DNA of 64,000 bases, from positions 1 through 64,000 of the forward strand of contig JAKSZP010015918.1 in NCBI GenBank assembly GCA_022478985.1. Direction: 5' to 3'. The notes under the pieces were generated by a model that did not search any database, was not told the origin of the DNA, and saw only the letters and a list, made by a program, of their open reading frames with translations. This document shows, one piece after another, positions 11,051 to 23,845 of the stretch. Position 1 is the stretch's first letter, and every line of letters starts with the position of its first letter. The position numbers were made by a program, and so were the translations under genes. Origin of the DNA: Massospora cicadina. Taxonomy: Eukaryota > Entomophthoromycota > Entomophthoromycetes > Entomophthorales > Entomophthoraceae.

Positions 11051-12471
11051 TACTGGGCAATTTTTTCTACAGGAATCGCCACCTCCACCCCCTCCAAAGC
11101 TGCGACATATGTGGAGGGTTCACTGCTGACTGTACCATTCCGCTCAAGGATTTGCCAAGTGTACAGCTTATGAGCATCTTGGCGGAACCCCATGTCTGCA
11201 TTATTGGGGTCTTTCCCTTGGCTTGAGGCCAAAAGATGGTAAGGGATCTGTTGATATAGTAACTACTCAGAGTGTACCCCAGGGCCAACACAAAGTGACT
11301 CATGATAAACATCAGGGACAATTAAATTTTATTCAGTGGAAGCAGAGCGTACTGTCTCTACTACGCTCGCCCTTTTCCCTGTTCATTTGGGATAATAGAT
11401 ATTGCGTGGACCTTTGGTTTGGCCTAACAACTAACTGCATAATGGCCTGTTCAGCCACACGAGAAACAAGCATTTTATACCAGCACTTGTCTCTGAATCA
11501 CCCCAGAAGTTCTAGGTCTACTATCAACCCATGGGTTTTTATGGGCCCGAGAATAAGCTAGTTGATCATAATAGGGATGGAAAGGACCCGCCCATGAGTT
11601 AAGTGACCGAGGAGTAACCCATGGATTGCCCCCATATTGTTGGGATCCTTCATTTAGCGGAATTTTAGGGGCAAATTTAGGATCCTTCTGCTCCACGTTG
11701 GGAGCACTAAAGGTGACAGATAGATGGTGTAAATGATAGATGATTTTGAGTAATTCCGCATCCTCCTGAAGAGTGTACGCCATAGCATTATGCAATTCTC
11801 AATAGGGCTTGATAGCCGCCGTCATTGCTATTCCCACCTCCTCATTAGATAAAACATTCGCACTCAACAACACATGAGCCTCATTAGTGAACTGCTCCGC
11901 AAACTGTATTAAAGGATCATTTTTTTGAAAAGATATTGTTAAAAAGTCCGCTTTATGCTGAGCCATTTTTGCTTTGCCCCCAAACAGGCGAATTACAGTC
12001 TCCTTCACCTCTCCTGGTAAGCTACAGTACTATTTTTAAGATAACATGTAACTTGATCAGCACTTGAGACATCCAACATGGATAAAAACAGTTTACCTTT
12101 CCGCTGATCAAAAGCCCCCTCTATGGCAAACTCAAACTGCTTGAAAAACCTGTGTATTTTACTGTCATGGTTAAAAGGGGCAGCCTGTCACTGAAGATTT
12201 CCTCCTCATTAACAGCCCTATATAATTTATACTCTGCACAGTCTAGCCGCTCCATCATGTTGCTCAAGAGGTTGGCAGGTTGGTTGGTGTGGTCAACTAC
12301 CAGGTGCAGTTAGCGGAAGGCATGATTGAGCTGCTCAGTAATATTATTATTCTCCTGAAAAAGCACTTTTTGCGCCTGGAGTAAGATATCCAAATCAAGT
12401 TTCAGCTCCCCATATTGAGACAAATTAATAAATGGGGGTAGTACCCTATCATAGCGAGCTGATTGCGCCAT
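11050..12471 (-). pseudogene. Gypsy element A: gag (broken)
   Basis: Gag forms the virus-like particle. The likely start is the ATG at 12469-12471 (minus), 41 bases after the PBS. A Gln/Asn-rich, coiled-coil-like N-terminus (about 12310-12471) is followed by a capsid-like part with FFKQFEFAIEGAFDQRKG (about 12090-12150) and, in another frame, 11799-12008 with FLTISFQKNDPLIQFAEQF. The latter aligns with element B capsid near 36130-36210 (KQEFMGNQFHKDES). I could not find an intact zinc knuckle. Several frameshifts and stops are present. Assignment rests on position between PBS and protease and similarity to B. Confidence 0.65.
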
Positions 12472-12511
12472 AAGTGCAAAGGATGAAGTTGTTAATAGTT
12501 GAAAGATGGGC

Positions 12512-12529
12512 CCCCTGTAGTGAGCACCA
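12512..12529 (-). other. Primer-binding site of element A
   Basis: On the minus strand TGGTGCTCACTACAGGGG lies one base after the 5' LTR. It starts with TGG, the complement of tRNA CCA, and is identical to the sites of B (35354) and H (17587). The implied primer has discriminator A and an acceptor 3' strand AGTGAGC. I cannot name the tRNA. Confidence 0.8.
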
Positions 12530-12530
12530 C

Positions 12531-13094
12531 TGTTAACTTTTGGCGGATATAGCTTTTTTTTTAGTACTAGATTTTGGCGGATATGGCTTATTTTCGCTGA
12601 ACGAGTTGCACAGGGTTTAGCCCACTGAGCAACAGCCAAATGATATGGAGATCGTTGGTCCCCAAGTAACATAATAAACTTATATAAAATTAGAGGTAAT
12701 CACCTCAGCTACGCTTCTTTTAATTTAATATGATATAACCAGCAAACCCTTTCTGCTTACGCTCTCTACTTACTCCTAGATCCTTCTTCTTTATTCCTCT
12801 CTTTTCTTCTTCTAAAAACCTCCCCGACTTCTCTCTCCCACTCAACCCTTAACCCTCAATATTCTTCAATGGATTTAACACATTTCGCTTAGTCAATCTC
12901 TATTTGCTATCAAAGTAGAGTTCTTTTGATCATCAAGGCTTCAACAGAATTTTCTTGATTACTAAACCCTAATTGATTCATCAATTTACCTCGCATTGCT
13001 CTAACCTATTACTCACCCTTGGAGCTCACTTCGCATCTAAATTATGATCCACCGGAACACTAGCTTATTGCCCAGTCATATTGAAATCTCGACA
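12531..13094 (-). repeat. 5' LTR of Gypsy element A
   Basis: About 564 bp. On the minus strand it starts TGTCGAGAT and ends GTTAACA, next to the PBS. The 3' LTR of element E (29460-30048) shares several blocks: GCACAGGG-T-CCCACTGAGCAA, a pyrimidine-rich stretch, and GCTTATTG near the outer end. It carries the element's promoter by family knowledge; no clear TATA box was picked out. The right flank is chromovirus G, so A inserted there. Confidence 0.75.
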
Positions 13095-15400
13095 AAGGTT
13101 TTGATGGCTATGGCTGTTGTACTTTACAAAGTAGGCTATATGCCAAGCTTCAGAGTGTTAGTTCTATAATGATGTAGTTTAGTTCCAATTATCCTGGCAT
13201 TGAAAGTTCATGCTATTACTCCTTCCCAGTTGGAAGCTATCTGCTATTGGGTCACTCTTGAGACCCAGAAAAGCTTAAAATCTTCCTTGGGCTTGTCATT
13301 TTTTAAAAGGCTCGCTGTCATCTCTGAGCTTGCATTGCCCCTATACCAATTACTATAAAGAATGCAATATCAACTGGAAGCCGGAGTGTCAACAAGCGTT
13401 TTATAAAATTAAGGGTATCATTTCCTCTGCGCTTATCCTAATCACACTGATGAGGATTAATCTTTTATTTTGGTGTGTGATAACTTTCAAATGCGGTGGG
13501 CTTTCTTGTTACAAGCACATGACTTCCAATAAAACCTTTTTTTACTTACAAGAAATTTTGGTATAACTGAACGCTCATAGGTTATCTATATAAAAGAGTT
13601 GTCTGCTTTTGCCTGGTTCTTGATGCACTGGAGTTATTTACTGCATGGAGACAAGCATACTTTGTGGTGCTCAGTGACCACAAGTCGCTGATCTAATAGC
13701 GTAAGCCACAGAAGGTGGTACACAGGAAAACCCAGACACACCAAGAGCTCTTAAAATTTGATTTCAAATATGAATCTGTTAAGGGTTCACCCACATTCTG
13801 CCATGTCCTTAGTCATAATCCCCTAATGCGTCAAGTTGATAATGATAATTCCATATTATTCACTGTGATCTTAACAAGCAAATAGTTACCGTACTCATCA
13901 AGTCATTTCCGCGGTGGCTCCTTCCACTCTAATTTCCACAAACCAAGCACCTTGTTACCACATTCCCCAACTTATCTGTTACCTCTTCTGCGCCGTTGGT
14001 CAAGGTGTTTAATGCAAAACTGACCCAACATCTTCTGACAACTCAGATTCTCTACGTGATGATTTATTGGCGTCCCAATCATCTGACCCTGAAGAGGTTG
14101 ATATTCTGGACAAAATTGAATCTGATTAAGCTCTTTAAGTGGGTTACCCAAAATATATGATAAGATAATCCTACAGTCAAGTTTGTGTCGCTTCTGCCCT
14201 GCATTCCCGCGTCATAAAGGATCATCATGATCATAATACCATGATGCTTTCCATGTGTAAAGAAGTGCGTCAACTTAATTAAATGTGGTTTGATTGGAAT
14301 GGACTTAGAAAGGACATTCCAGATTTTGTAGAGGGATGATTGAATTTTTTCCACTCTGACTCTGATAGGAAGTATTAGTAAGGACATTTCCACACCTTTA
14401 TCAAGAAAAGTCAAATGGACATAACTCAACGTGGATCTAATAAAGGGTTTGTTAACGTTCCAGTGCTTTGACGTGGTCATGGTAGTAGTAATCACTTCAC
14501 AAATTATTCCATATTCATCCATTTCCTGACAACTTTAAGCCAAAGACATGTCGCTTCTTTTGTATCTTATGTTTTATACTGTTTGGATTGCCATAGGGGG
14601 TGATTAGCAACAGATGGCCTCATTTTACCTCAAAATTTTGAGACGTTGTGTGACATGTTAAAAATACCCCATGTAGATTTTAGATTACCTTCCTTTATAC
14701 AATGGCCAAACTATACAAACAAACCAGTTGTTGGAGTAATACCTCAAATGCTACCCTACCTTATCCTATAGCACATAAGCAGCCTACCTCACTCTAGCTC
14801 AGTTTTAATCAACAATTACATACATTCATCAACGGGGAATCTCTAATGTATGGCAACTTAGGGTATAACCCCATCTTTGCCTTCAGCTAAAATACGCAGC
14901 AACATGCTAGATGTGGATACCTTTGCAGCACATATAAAGAAAATGCAGCAGCAAGTCCAAAAACAGTAAACCAAATCAACTAACGACGCCAAGCAGTTTT
15001 CTGACAAGAAATGCTGTGATGCCCTTAACTATCATCACTAACTTAGTGATGGTTGACACAAAAAACTTCAACCTTAAAGTCCATTCTCAGAGGTTGGCTC
15101 ACAAACAAGCTAGCCAATCCCTATCCACAAGTTTGGACACTGGATTACACTTAGAATTGCCGCCACACTGGAAGATCCACATTTTCTTCAATGAAGCACT
15201 CTTTCTCCCTTTGAAGACAAGAAGCTATTGGAGGTTAAGCCCATTCTGGAAATAAAAGCACCAGAATTTGAAGAGGAGAAGATTTTAGACTCATGGTGAG
15301 TCAAGCGTGGAGTACAATGCCTAGTGCCATAAAAGATTAAACAGCTTATAAGAACAACTGGCCTCTTATAAAAATTGTGCTCACTGCCATGTATTAATTA
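13095..15400 (+). pseudogene. Chromovirus-type Gypsy G: end of RT, RNase H, integrase, chromodomain
   Basis: Badly decayed plus-strand pol. Order: end of reverse transcriptase (ITPSQLEAICYW, LKSSLGLSFFKRL, about 13213-13305), RNase H start (ECQQAFYKIKGIISSA, 13386-13440) and a later VVLSDHKSLI (about 13665-13695). Integrase core and C-terminal part cover about 14400-15010: FETLCDMLKI, IHSSTGN, and VDTFAAHIKKMQQQVQKQ with TKSTNDAKQFSDKK, the helix before the C-terminal domain. A chromodomain-like end follows at 15223-15340. The earlier reverse transcriptase is missing because element A inserted at 13094. Many stops in all frames. Family call is good; exact borders are not. Confidence 0.7.
15223..15360 (+). 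other. Chromodomain remnant of element G
   Basis: KPILEIKAPEFEEEKILDSW, one stop, then VKRGVQCLV matches the chromodomain entry pattern (E-x-E-x-ILDSR-x-R-x-x-QYLVKWK) at the C-terminus of chromovirus integrases, where it guides insertion to marked chromatin. The aromatic cage cannot be scored because the tail is decayed. Confidence 0.55.
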
Positions 15401-16362
15401 AAATTCCACACCTTGAACCCTAAAGCCCCCTCGCCTATCACCTAAAAAATCAGCCATCGTGGCAATTGAGCTTTCAATCCCCATAAGAACTGCTCCCTGG
15501 TACATCCTTTATAGGGGTGGATCTGGTTCTTATAAAAATGGTAATGTAAGGTTACAGGCCAAGCAACTAAGCTTGATAGGATCTTTCACCCTTCTAGAAA
15601 AAAAGGACGTCAACCCTAAGGCTCTATTTCCTAATAAGATAAATGACTTGGGCATATCTTGGATGAAAGATGGGTAGCAGCTGTTCCCCCCTGTTTGAAT
15701 TATCCCACACTACAACTAACTCAAGGACCAAAATCATTAATATCACTTTTTCAGCATATTATTATGTACAAAAGATCAAACAACTCAGTTTAGATTCATA
15801 GGTATACTTCAAGTATATGGTACAAAGGTAAATTCTCTTCCAGTCAACCGCTCAACAAGGAGCATTATTGGCTTTAAAAGATTTGATACCTGAAGTGCAC
15901 CAAGTGTAGAGAGATACATTTCAAATTCATACTAGTAGACGTTCGAATAAAAATGATTATCAATGGCTTTAAACGCGTCAACAGATAATTAGGATACTAA
16001 GGCTGAATTGGATAACCAAAAACCAATCTTGGATGATTAAACCTAAAGTCAGAAATTAGTTACCTTAAATGAATTGATCAAGAATAACGCAGCCCATTTT
16101 AGTGCATTTGATCTTGCTAAGCCATTGCCCTAACCATAAGTATATTACAACAGCCATGAACCTTGTAGGTTTTGGGTTTTTTTTTATAGTATAAGCCATA
16201 ACTCAAATATCCACTTACATTTAAAAACCTAACAATTCCTACCCCTGAAATAACCCATTGAGGCCAAGGGAGTGCCACACTCCTTTATGTCTGCTTTGGT
16301 AGTGGCTGTTTGTTTAATTTTACATTCTTAGGGCCACTAATTTAGCTTTCAGAAAGCATAAG
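15401..16362. other. Unassigned sequence left of element H
   Basis: About 960 bases, AT-rich. One 72-codon plus-strand frame (15459-15677) has no motif I recognise. The 3' LTR of chromovirus G is expected somewhere here but I could not locate a partner copy. No gene is supported. Confidence 0.4.
16358..16362. repeat. Left target-site duplication of element H
   Basis: ATAAG directly before the 5' LTR; TTAAG follows the 3' LTR (23841-23845). Four of five bases agree, as expected for an old 5-bp Ty3/Gypsy duplication. Confidence 0.55.
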
Positions 16363-17585
16363 TGTCACAGATGAGGCCTCAATGGCACCAGCAGATCATC
16401 CATTGACTGCTGAATGAACAGAGTTTAATCCCAAACTGGCGGAAGTGTGAGCAATTTACCCATTGAAGACGGAATTGTCTAACATCCTTTTATAGATTAA
16501 ACTGTACCAAGAAATTTGCTAAGTGTTCAGGAAAACGCATGAAAAATAATTTGATACTGGACTCTCAAGAAGATCTATTTAGTGAAGATGACAACATCAA
16601 CAGAGATGCCTATTAAAATTAACCCCTTTTTTATACTTTTTTAAAGGGGAGAAATAACTTGCAAATTGTCAATGATGATGTAAGGACTTAACTGAATTAC
16701 CCCAATGGGAACAATTAGGCTCTCATATGAATATTACCAAAATAGCAATCAATCAATTTTGAGTGTCATATGAAAACCTGATGTGTGTGCATTGAAGGCT
16801 TGAACATTGCACAAACCCAAAGTTTTAATCATATTAAAAATTTGGTAACAAAAAAATAATTTTAGAAAAATATACATCCCACAACTCAGAATTAGGGACT
16901 AAAGAACGGGTCTCTGGAAATTCAGGTTCAGGGGTAATCACTAAATGAAGGAGCTCGAAGATACAAGAACTCCAACAAATGGAGAAAACAACTAATGTAG
17001 CAATAAAACGCTGACTCACTAGGGGATCCTAAAAATCCCAATATTGCTACCTAACTCCCCAATTTGCTTTACAATTTTCATTCATATTATATCCTTATTT
17101 TTATAAAAAATATAAAAATACTTTACTATTACTTTTAATAGATTTCTTTCTGCAGAAACTCAGTTTATCTTTTTTATTTCATTTATAGTGGTTTTTATAA
17201 GTTCTAATCTCTAGTAACCAGTCTGGTATTAGCAATTGAGCAGAATACAGTAACTAATCTGAGATCAGCTCTGTTTGAACAGGACACTCATCTAAAAAGA
17301 TATGAAGGATCCAAGCTGCCAAGGGAGAGGTTGGATTAGATTCCATTGTGTCCTGAGGCCAATGTAAAGAGGAAATGTCAGAGTGTTTCAACAAGAGTTT
17401 TGCCATGAGTGCAAACAATAAATGAAGATGTGATGCTACAACGGGTAGCATCTGTAGAGAATTTGCACACTGAGGATGATTATGACCTTCACAACGGTTG
17501 TCTGGTGCCTAATCTGTGTGGAACAGATCCCCTGAGCAGCAAATCAGCCTCACAAGTTAAGTGAGTTAAGAACGGTGAGCTGACT
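16363..17585 (+). repeat. 5' LTR of element H
   Basis: Starts TGTCACAGATGAGG and ends GAGCTGACT (3' LTR ends GAGCTGACA). Alignable along its length with 22630-23840, including the GAGGATGATTATGACCTTCA block near the 3' side. Contains AT-rich stretches near 17080-17150. Confidence 0.85.
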
Positions 17586-17586
17586 G

Positions 17587-17604
17587 TGGTGCTCACTACA
17601 GGGG
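17587..17604 (+). other. Primer-binding site of element H
   Basis: TGGTGCTCACTACAGGGG one base after the LTR; identical over 18 bases to those of elements A and B. Confidence 0.85.
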
Positions 17605-18843
17605 TGGCATCATCAGGCCAGAGTGAAGATCATGATATTCCTCATGAGCAGTTAGATTATGACGCGTATATGGAAGTGTATAAGGATATGATTCCTCTAA
17701 ACTCCTGGTGAGAGAAGAAGATACGATCCATTTGAGACTCTGTACCCTTGAACTAGAAATGCATGATCTATTAAACCAGCTTGAGCGCGTCAAAGGGACC
17801 ACTAGAAGAGCTTAAATTGTTTCCACTATAATCATGAGAGGACCATAACTCATAGTGAAGCTTGAAGCTGCTGTTAAGAATATAGAGGATTAAATTATAT
17901 TTTAGAAAAGGTTATGGAGAAAAATCTTCTTCTTATTGATTATAGAGAGTGCTTAGGACATCATGACAACATGTTGTTTAATATAGACAAGAGTATAGAC
18001 AAGTTGAAGGCTCACCTGTATACTATATCAGAACCTACTTTAACTTTCATCAGTTGCTTGGTTGGAGACACTAGTATTGGCCACTCAACTGACTGCAATT
18101 CAACCACTCATGATGCATGCCGCCCTATTGAAGAAGACCCTAACTTTAGACTTTACTTTAAGATCATGTACACACCTGGAGAAGTAACAATTACTGGTTA
18201 CTCCAGATGTATGAGAGCAGCACATTTGGTGCTAGTGAATGTTAAAAGGTTTGCCACGTTCAATGGTGCATGAATCATGAGGCTCAAGAGATCCTAAGAG
18301 CAAGCCCACAACCTGGACTAACTTGGACTAAAGTGATTAGAATCTTTCTCTCAGAGTCTGGTAGCAAACAAGATGTCAAAAAAATGATGCAAGAGTTCCT
18401 ACTTAAAAATGGGAAAAAAAATTCAGTAGCAAACAACGCCTATAACTACTACATTAAAGCTCAACAGTTATGGACAATGGGAACTATGGATTTTACCTAA
18501 TGCGAAAACAGTTCTACTAAGTTCATTGGAAATGTATCCCGCTTTGAAGATTCATATGACTCTTGCAGTGAAGGGCGAGATGTCCCTAAAGGCTCTGAAA
18601 AAGCATTAATCACTGTATAAGGGACATATAAAATATAGTACAAGGCTATTGGAACATCCCCTTGATGGATTAGCAAGGCAGTCTACGTCACTAATGACAA
18701 GGGGATAAAATAAAGGATAAGAATCCTAAACCACCAGAACGCTTGTCTCGTTGAGATATGACCTGCAATAAGTGCCATCAGCCTGGAGACTCCTCTCAAT
18801 CATGTCCACTAATCAATGCTGAAAAAAGGACAGAACACCTGAA
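17605..18843 (+). pseudogene. Element H gag (broken)
   Basis: Gag region between PBS and protease. The best frames are 17914-18273 (119 codons) and 18270-18500, the second with LTWTKVIRIFLSESGS and KKMMQEFLL, capsid-like helices. A zinc knuckle CNKCHQPGDSSQSC at about 18763-18805 keeps the three cysteines but has Asp in place of the zinc-binding His, so it is degraded. The start codon is not identifiable because stops cover 17605-17900. Confidence 0.6.
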
Positions 18844-20030
18844 GTGGATACTACCAACGCCTTAAGCTGGGTGGAACTGCATACTGAGAGTGAAGAAGAT
18901 CATGATGATGAAGATTTAGCCAATTCATGGTACCACGTGTTAGGGGCACCTAAAGCTGTGGCTATGCCTGCTAGGTTAAGAGTCAACAACATTGACGGAA
19001 ATAGATTGAGTGTAACCTACCTGGCTCAAGAAAACCAACCTACCTGGATTATTAACTCAGTTGAAGAAGGAGAACAGCTGGTGATGGCAACTTTCAAGAA
19101 CTTAGAACCAGGTAGCGAGATAACGTCAGGACCACACCAAGCGCTGACTCTGAGACATTTTGGAGAATCTGCCACTGATGTTCTGACCACTGGAAACCTT
19201 TTGGCAAGAGTGTGACAAAAGTAAAAGTGGTGGTCCAGAAAGTGCGCATCTTAGTAGTACTGGACTCTAGAGCTTCAGTAAACATAATATCCTCTAAGCT
19301 CATGAAGAGGCTGAATTTTATGCCTGATATTGACTATAACGTGAAGAATAAACTACCTGACTTAACATTACCACGATTTAGGAGTCTATTCAGCGCTACC
19401 CTTATGATTTGGACGCATGGTCCTAACGGCGTTAGCAGTGGTTTTAGATAATGATCACTAAGATTTTTTTAATCAGGATTAAGTTCCTCCTTGAGTTTGG
19501 AGTAAAGATCAACTTTACAACCAGCTTGAGAGTATCCTTGAGCTATCAACTTCTGCTGGCGTTTAAGGACAAGGATGTTAAACCATGAAGTAATGGTCAT
19601 GTTTAGTGGAGACATATAAATCAATTTACCCCATTCACTACACCCTTACAGAGAAGGGTATGAAGCAACTACCATCCGCGGTTAGTGTAGAGGAAGGGCT
19701 TCCTCTGAGCTCTAGGAAAACCATGGAGATTCCACCAGGGGATCAACACCGGATGACCCTGTTGATCAGCATGAAGATTCCACCTGTTACCATCTTGGAA
19801 GTTTAAAGTCATGATGGAATCCACTAACAAGGACCCAGAGTTTTACTTGGGTTCTATGATACCAACTACTCAGGGGATTTGATCATCATCTTAGGAAATA
19901 TTACGACTCAACCTATAAGTGTCAAGTAAGGACAAGTCATTGCACAGGCCTGACTGACCAGTTGCATGGATATTTAATCTGTACATGCTGTAGGGGACTT
20001 AAATGAGCTTTTTTTGGGAGATGTGACCAC
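18844..20030 (+). pseudogene. Element H protease region
   Basis: An acidic 123-codon open stretch (18844-19215, with EEDHDDEDL) leads into an aspartic protease at 19245-19320: ILVVLDSRASVNIISSKLMK, where the family D-S/T-G-A has Arg for Gly, an inactivating change. In another frame 19420-19480 gives AVVLDNDHY, corresponding to AIVLA-x-YDILI of related elements. The conserved linker to reverse transcriptase continues at 19606-19806. Confidence 0.65.
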
Positions 20031-22620
20031 CAAACAGCAGAAGGAGATAGACGAGCTATTGGACGAGTTCAATGATATCATTAGTACCAGATCTAACGAC
20101 TATAATCTCTTCTAGGGTAAGATACACATAATAGATACTGGATCTACTATATCTTTCAAATCAAAGCCCAACCACTGCTTAAAAGCTAAAGATTCTGTTA
20201 TAGCTCAAGAGCTGAATAAACTAGCTGAAGCAGGACTAATTAGACTTCAAAGTGTCCTTGGGCTTTGCCTTTACTAATAGTATGCTAAAAGGATAGAACT
20301 CACCTCATAGTCATGGACTACCGCTGCTTGAACAAGATGACCAAAAAGGACTTAATACCTGCTCCCACGCATAGATGATGCTATGAAACACCTGAGCAGA
20401 TTAAAGTACTTCTCAGCAGTGGATCAGCCCAGAGGATATTTGCAGATGAAGCTCTCTCTCCAGAGGACCAGGAAAAATGCGCCCTGATCAGTAGTCAGGG
20501 GTTGTTTGAGCCCATGAGGATTCCGCAGGGGCTCTGCAGCGCACCTGCCACCTTCCAGTGTGTGATAATTTGCCTTTTTGGTGATTTCAAGCTGTCCAGT
20601 GTGTTGATTTACCTAGACAACATTACCATGTTCATCTGGAGCTTCCAAGAGCATCTTTAACACCTCCACAAAGACTTTACCTAGCTGCAAGCATCAAATG
20701 TTGTTACAATGGAGCAAGTGTACCTTCCTAAAGAGGCAACAGGAGTTTCTTGGGCACAAGATCAGCCCTAGCGGAATTAAGCCCAGATGGGAAGGTCAAA
20801 GCGATTGTGGCAATGAAGCCACCCAAGAGCATGAGGGACATCCAAGTGTTCCTCAGGATGGTGATATATTATCAGCAATTTATCCATGATTTCATGGACT
20901 TGGCCGCTCCCCTCACATACTTGCTGACAAAGGAAATAAATTATGAATGAGGTCTGGAACAGGGGCAGGAATTCGAGGAGTTAAAGTAATATTGGTAGAG
21001 GCGCCAATCTTGGCCTACCCAGATTTCAGCAAGACAATTTACCTCTACACTGACGCAAGTGATGTTGGTCTTGGAAAAATACTGGCCCAAATGGACGAAG
21101 AAGGGGTGGATCACCCAAAATTATTATTCCAAGGTGTTTAGCAAAGCTGAGAAGAACTACACTGTCACAGAGAGAGAATGTTTGGTGCTGATCTGAGCAG
21201 TCAAGCATTTCTGAATTATTGCATGTGGTACACTTTAAGTTCATGATAAATTTTGGCCGCTCTGCTGGTTGCAGAATATGAAGGATCCCAACGGACGCCT
21301 TGCCATAATGGTATTACTGCTCCAGGGATAAGATTTTGAGATCATTTACAGATCAGGGGACAAACACATTAATGCTAACAGACTAACAATTGTCAGTGTT
21401 CACTTACAAGCGGCAGAGAGAGATCAACTATATGAGCTAATCAGGCTATTAAAGGAACCATGGCAGGACAAAATGGATGAAGTGAAGACCATCCTGAGAA
21501 GAGCTCCAAAGACACTTATCATGTTGGTGGAAACCAGCAGAATAATGTTTAAAAATAATGGTACCCATACATAAGACCCAGCAACAGTATGGAACTGGTG
21601 ATGAAAGCTCACAAGCACGTTGCCATGGACAATATCAGAAAACACTGGCATACCTGAATTAGTGATTCTACTGGGAGTCCATGTCCGAGGAAGTTCACCA
21701 GGATTCAGAACTATGTATACCTTGCACAAATTCCCATCCACTGGAGAAACTCTTTGAGTTTACTCCAATCCCACCTACATCACTGTTCAGTAACGTGTCT
21801 ATTGATGTGGAGGGACCACTTCTGACTGCCTCAAGTAATCAAAGTTCATATTTGTAGCAATTGACCACTTTACCAAGTGGGTCAAAGCCTCCTCAGTCAA
21901 GACATAGATCACGAACTCAACTCTCAATTCATATAAAACCAAGTTATAACAAGACATGGATGCCCCAAGTCTTGCTTTCAGATATTGTGAAAATTTTATA
22001 TTGGATGTCTTGAGAAAACTAATGGACTTAGTGGGTTTTAAACAACAGGTTACCACTCCCTACTACATCTTCAAACAGAAGTGTCAAGCGAGTGAATTGA
22101 ACCCTAGGAGGGATACTGAAGAAGATGGCCCTCAACTACAAGCTGAAATGTGATCAGTTGCTGCCCTCCACGTTGTTGGCTTACAAGCCTACCCATTCCA
22201 GGTGATTGGGATGTTCCTTTCAAGGCCTTGTATGGGTGAGAAGCAGCACTGCTGGCCCCAATAGCACCAGTTATTGCCACGGGCTGAAAGAACTTGCCGC
22301 TTGGAAGCTATCAGCAAGAGTTAGTAAATGAGCTTTTTAGAATACAATTGGAGGCCTCAAACAACATAGAGGCGACTAACCCTCAAAGCCAACAGGAGAG
22401 TCAGCGGAGAACTAGGCTACCAGAGTTCAGCCTAGGTGATAAAGTACTGTTATATCATTTATGGGGAGGACAGCAGAGAATCTATAGGCATTTGGACTGA
22501 GAACTCTACTGTCTTGGCAAAGAGAGGAGCTAAATACTCTCTCTGGGACGATGATACTAACTTGGTAATAATAGAAGCCATGAACAGCACCTGAGGTCAT
22601 TCCCTTGTTCTCATCATTGG
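20031..22620 (+). pseudogene. Element H reverse transcriptase, RNase H and integrase
   Basis: Reverse transcriptase covers about 20031-20940: EIDELLDEFNDIISTRSNDY, LSRLKYFSAVDQPRGYLQ, IPQGLCSAPATFQ, YLDNI (family YxDD, about 20609-20623), FLKRQQEFLGHKISPSGIK and VFLRMVIYYQQFI. RNase H starts YLYTDASDVGLGKILAQMD (about 21040-21100) and continues EKNYTVTERECLVLI. The integrase core includes FVAIDHFTKWVKASSVK (about 21848-21900), and a C-terminal helix region VNELFRIQLEASNN is at 22322-22365. Frame changes every few hundred bases. All enzymatic sites are in broken context. Confidence 0.8.
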
Positions 22621-22629
22621 GAGGGGAAG

Positions 22630-23840
22630 TGTCATGGATGAGGCAATGAGGGCACCAGCGAATCAAATCTTGACTGGTAGAATGAACAGAGTTCAATATG
22701 AACTGGCAAAAGTGCAGCAACTTAACCTCCAAAGATGGAATCAGTTAACCCCTTTTATAGATTCATATGGGTCAAGAAATTTGCCAAGCACTCAGGATGA
22801 CGTCATGTGAAGTAACTTGATACCTGACGCTCCAGAATATATTTAATGAAGATGACAATGTCATCAAAGAAGACTATGAAAATCAACCCCTTTTATACCT
22901 TCAGGATGGAGAAATAATTTTCAAATTGCTGATGACATGATGATCTAACTGAATTACCTGACAGGAATGATCAAGACTCATATTATGAAGATTACTAAAG
23001 ATAGCAATCAACCAATTTTTAGAGTTGTATGAAAATCTGATGTGGGGCGAATCAAAGGCACGCCATAACACAAACCTAAAGTAAAAAAGCATATTACTAA
23101 ACTGGGTAACAAAGCAATAACCCAAGGAGAAGATACAGCCCACAACCCAGAAGTGAGGACTGAAAAATGGGCCCCTGGACATCCAGGTTCAGATGTAATC
23201 ACATCGAGAAGGAGCTCATGGATAAAAAATTACAACAAATGATGAAGCAGCTAAAGCGGCAATTAGACGCCGCCTCACTAGGGATCTTGAAAATTCCAAT
23301 ATCGCTACTCTAAAACCCATTTAACTTTACATTTTTTATTCATTTTTATCTTTAATTTATTACCAGAAGTATAAAAAATACTTTACTTTTAATTTAATAA
23401 AACCTTTTCCATAGAATCCCAGTTTAACCTCTTTGTTTCACTTATATTGGTTCAAGTGATCTAATTGCCAGTAACCAGTATGAGGATTAGTGATTGAGCA
23501 GATACAGTAACTAGTCTGAGATCTGCTCTGCTTATACAGGACACTCATCTACAAAGATATATTGGAGCTGAGCTGCTAAGGGAAAGGTTGGATTGGCTTC
23601 CGTTGAGTCCCAAGGGCCAACGTATAATCAACATGTTGAAAGGTGTCAACCAGAGATTCGCCATGGGCGCAAACAGTTTACCAATAGATCAATGATACAA
23701 AAGGTAGCATCTGTAGAGAATTTGATCACTGAGGATGATTATGACCTTCACGACGGTTGTATGATGCTAATTGTGTGGAACAGATCCCTTGAGCAGCAAT
23801 TTGGCATCACAAGTAAGGAGCTAAGGTCAGCGAGCTGACA
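22630..23840 (+). repeat. 3' LTR of element H
   Basis: Starts TGTCATGGATGAGG after the purine tract, ends GAGCTGACA; followed by TTAAG. Confidence 0.85.
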
Positions 23841-23845
23841 TTAAG
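23841..23845. repeat. Right target-site duplication of element H
   Basis: TTAAG, matching ATAAG at 16358-16362 at four of five positions. Confidence 0.55.

Larger units (their letters stand above)
16363..23840 (+). mobile_element. Full-length Gypsy element H
   Basis: A 7.5-kb Ty3/Gypsy retrotransposon with two LTRs of about 1.2 kb, primer-binding site, gag, protease, reverse transcriptase, RNase H, integrase and polypurine tract (GGGAGGGGAAG before 22630). LTR copies differ at roughly a quarter of positions by eye and pol has many stops, so the insertion is old and dead. Confidence 0.85.

Noticed and set aside
14079..14522. 147-codon minus-strand open frame
   Set aside because: It lies opposite the decayed chromovirus integrase and shows no motif; chance openness.
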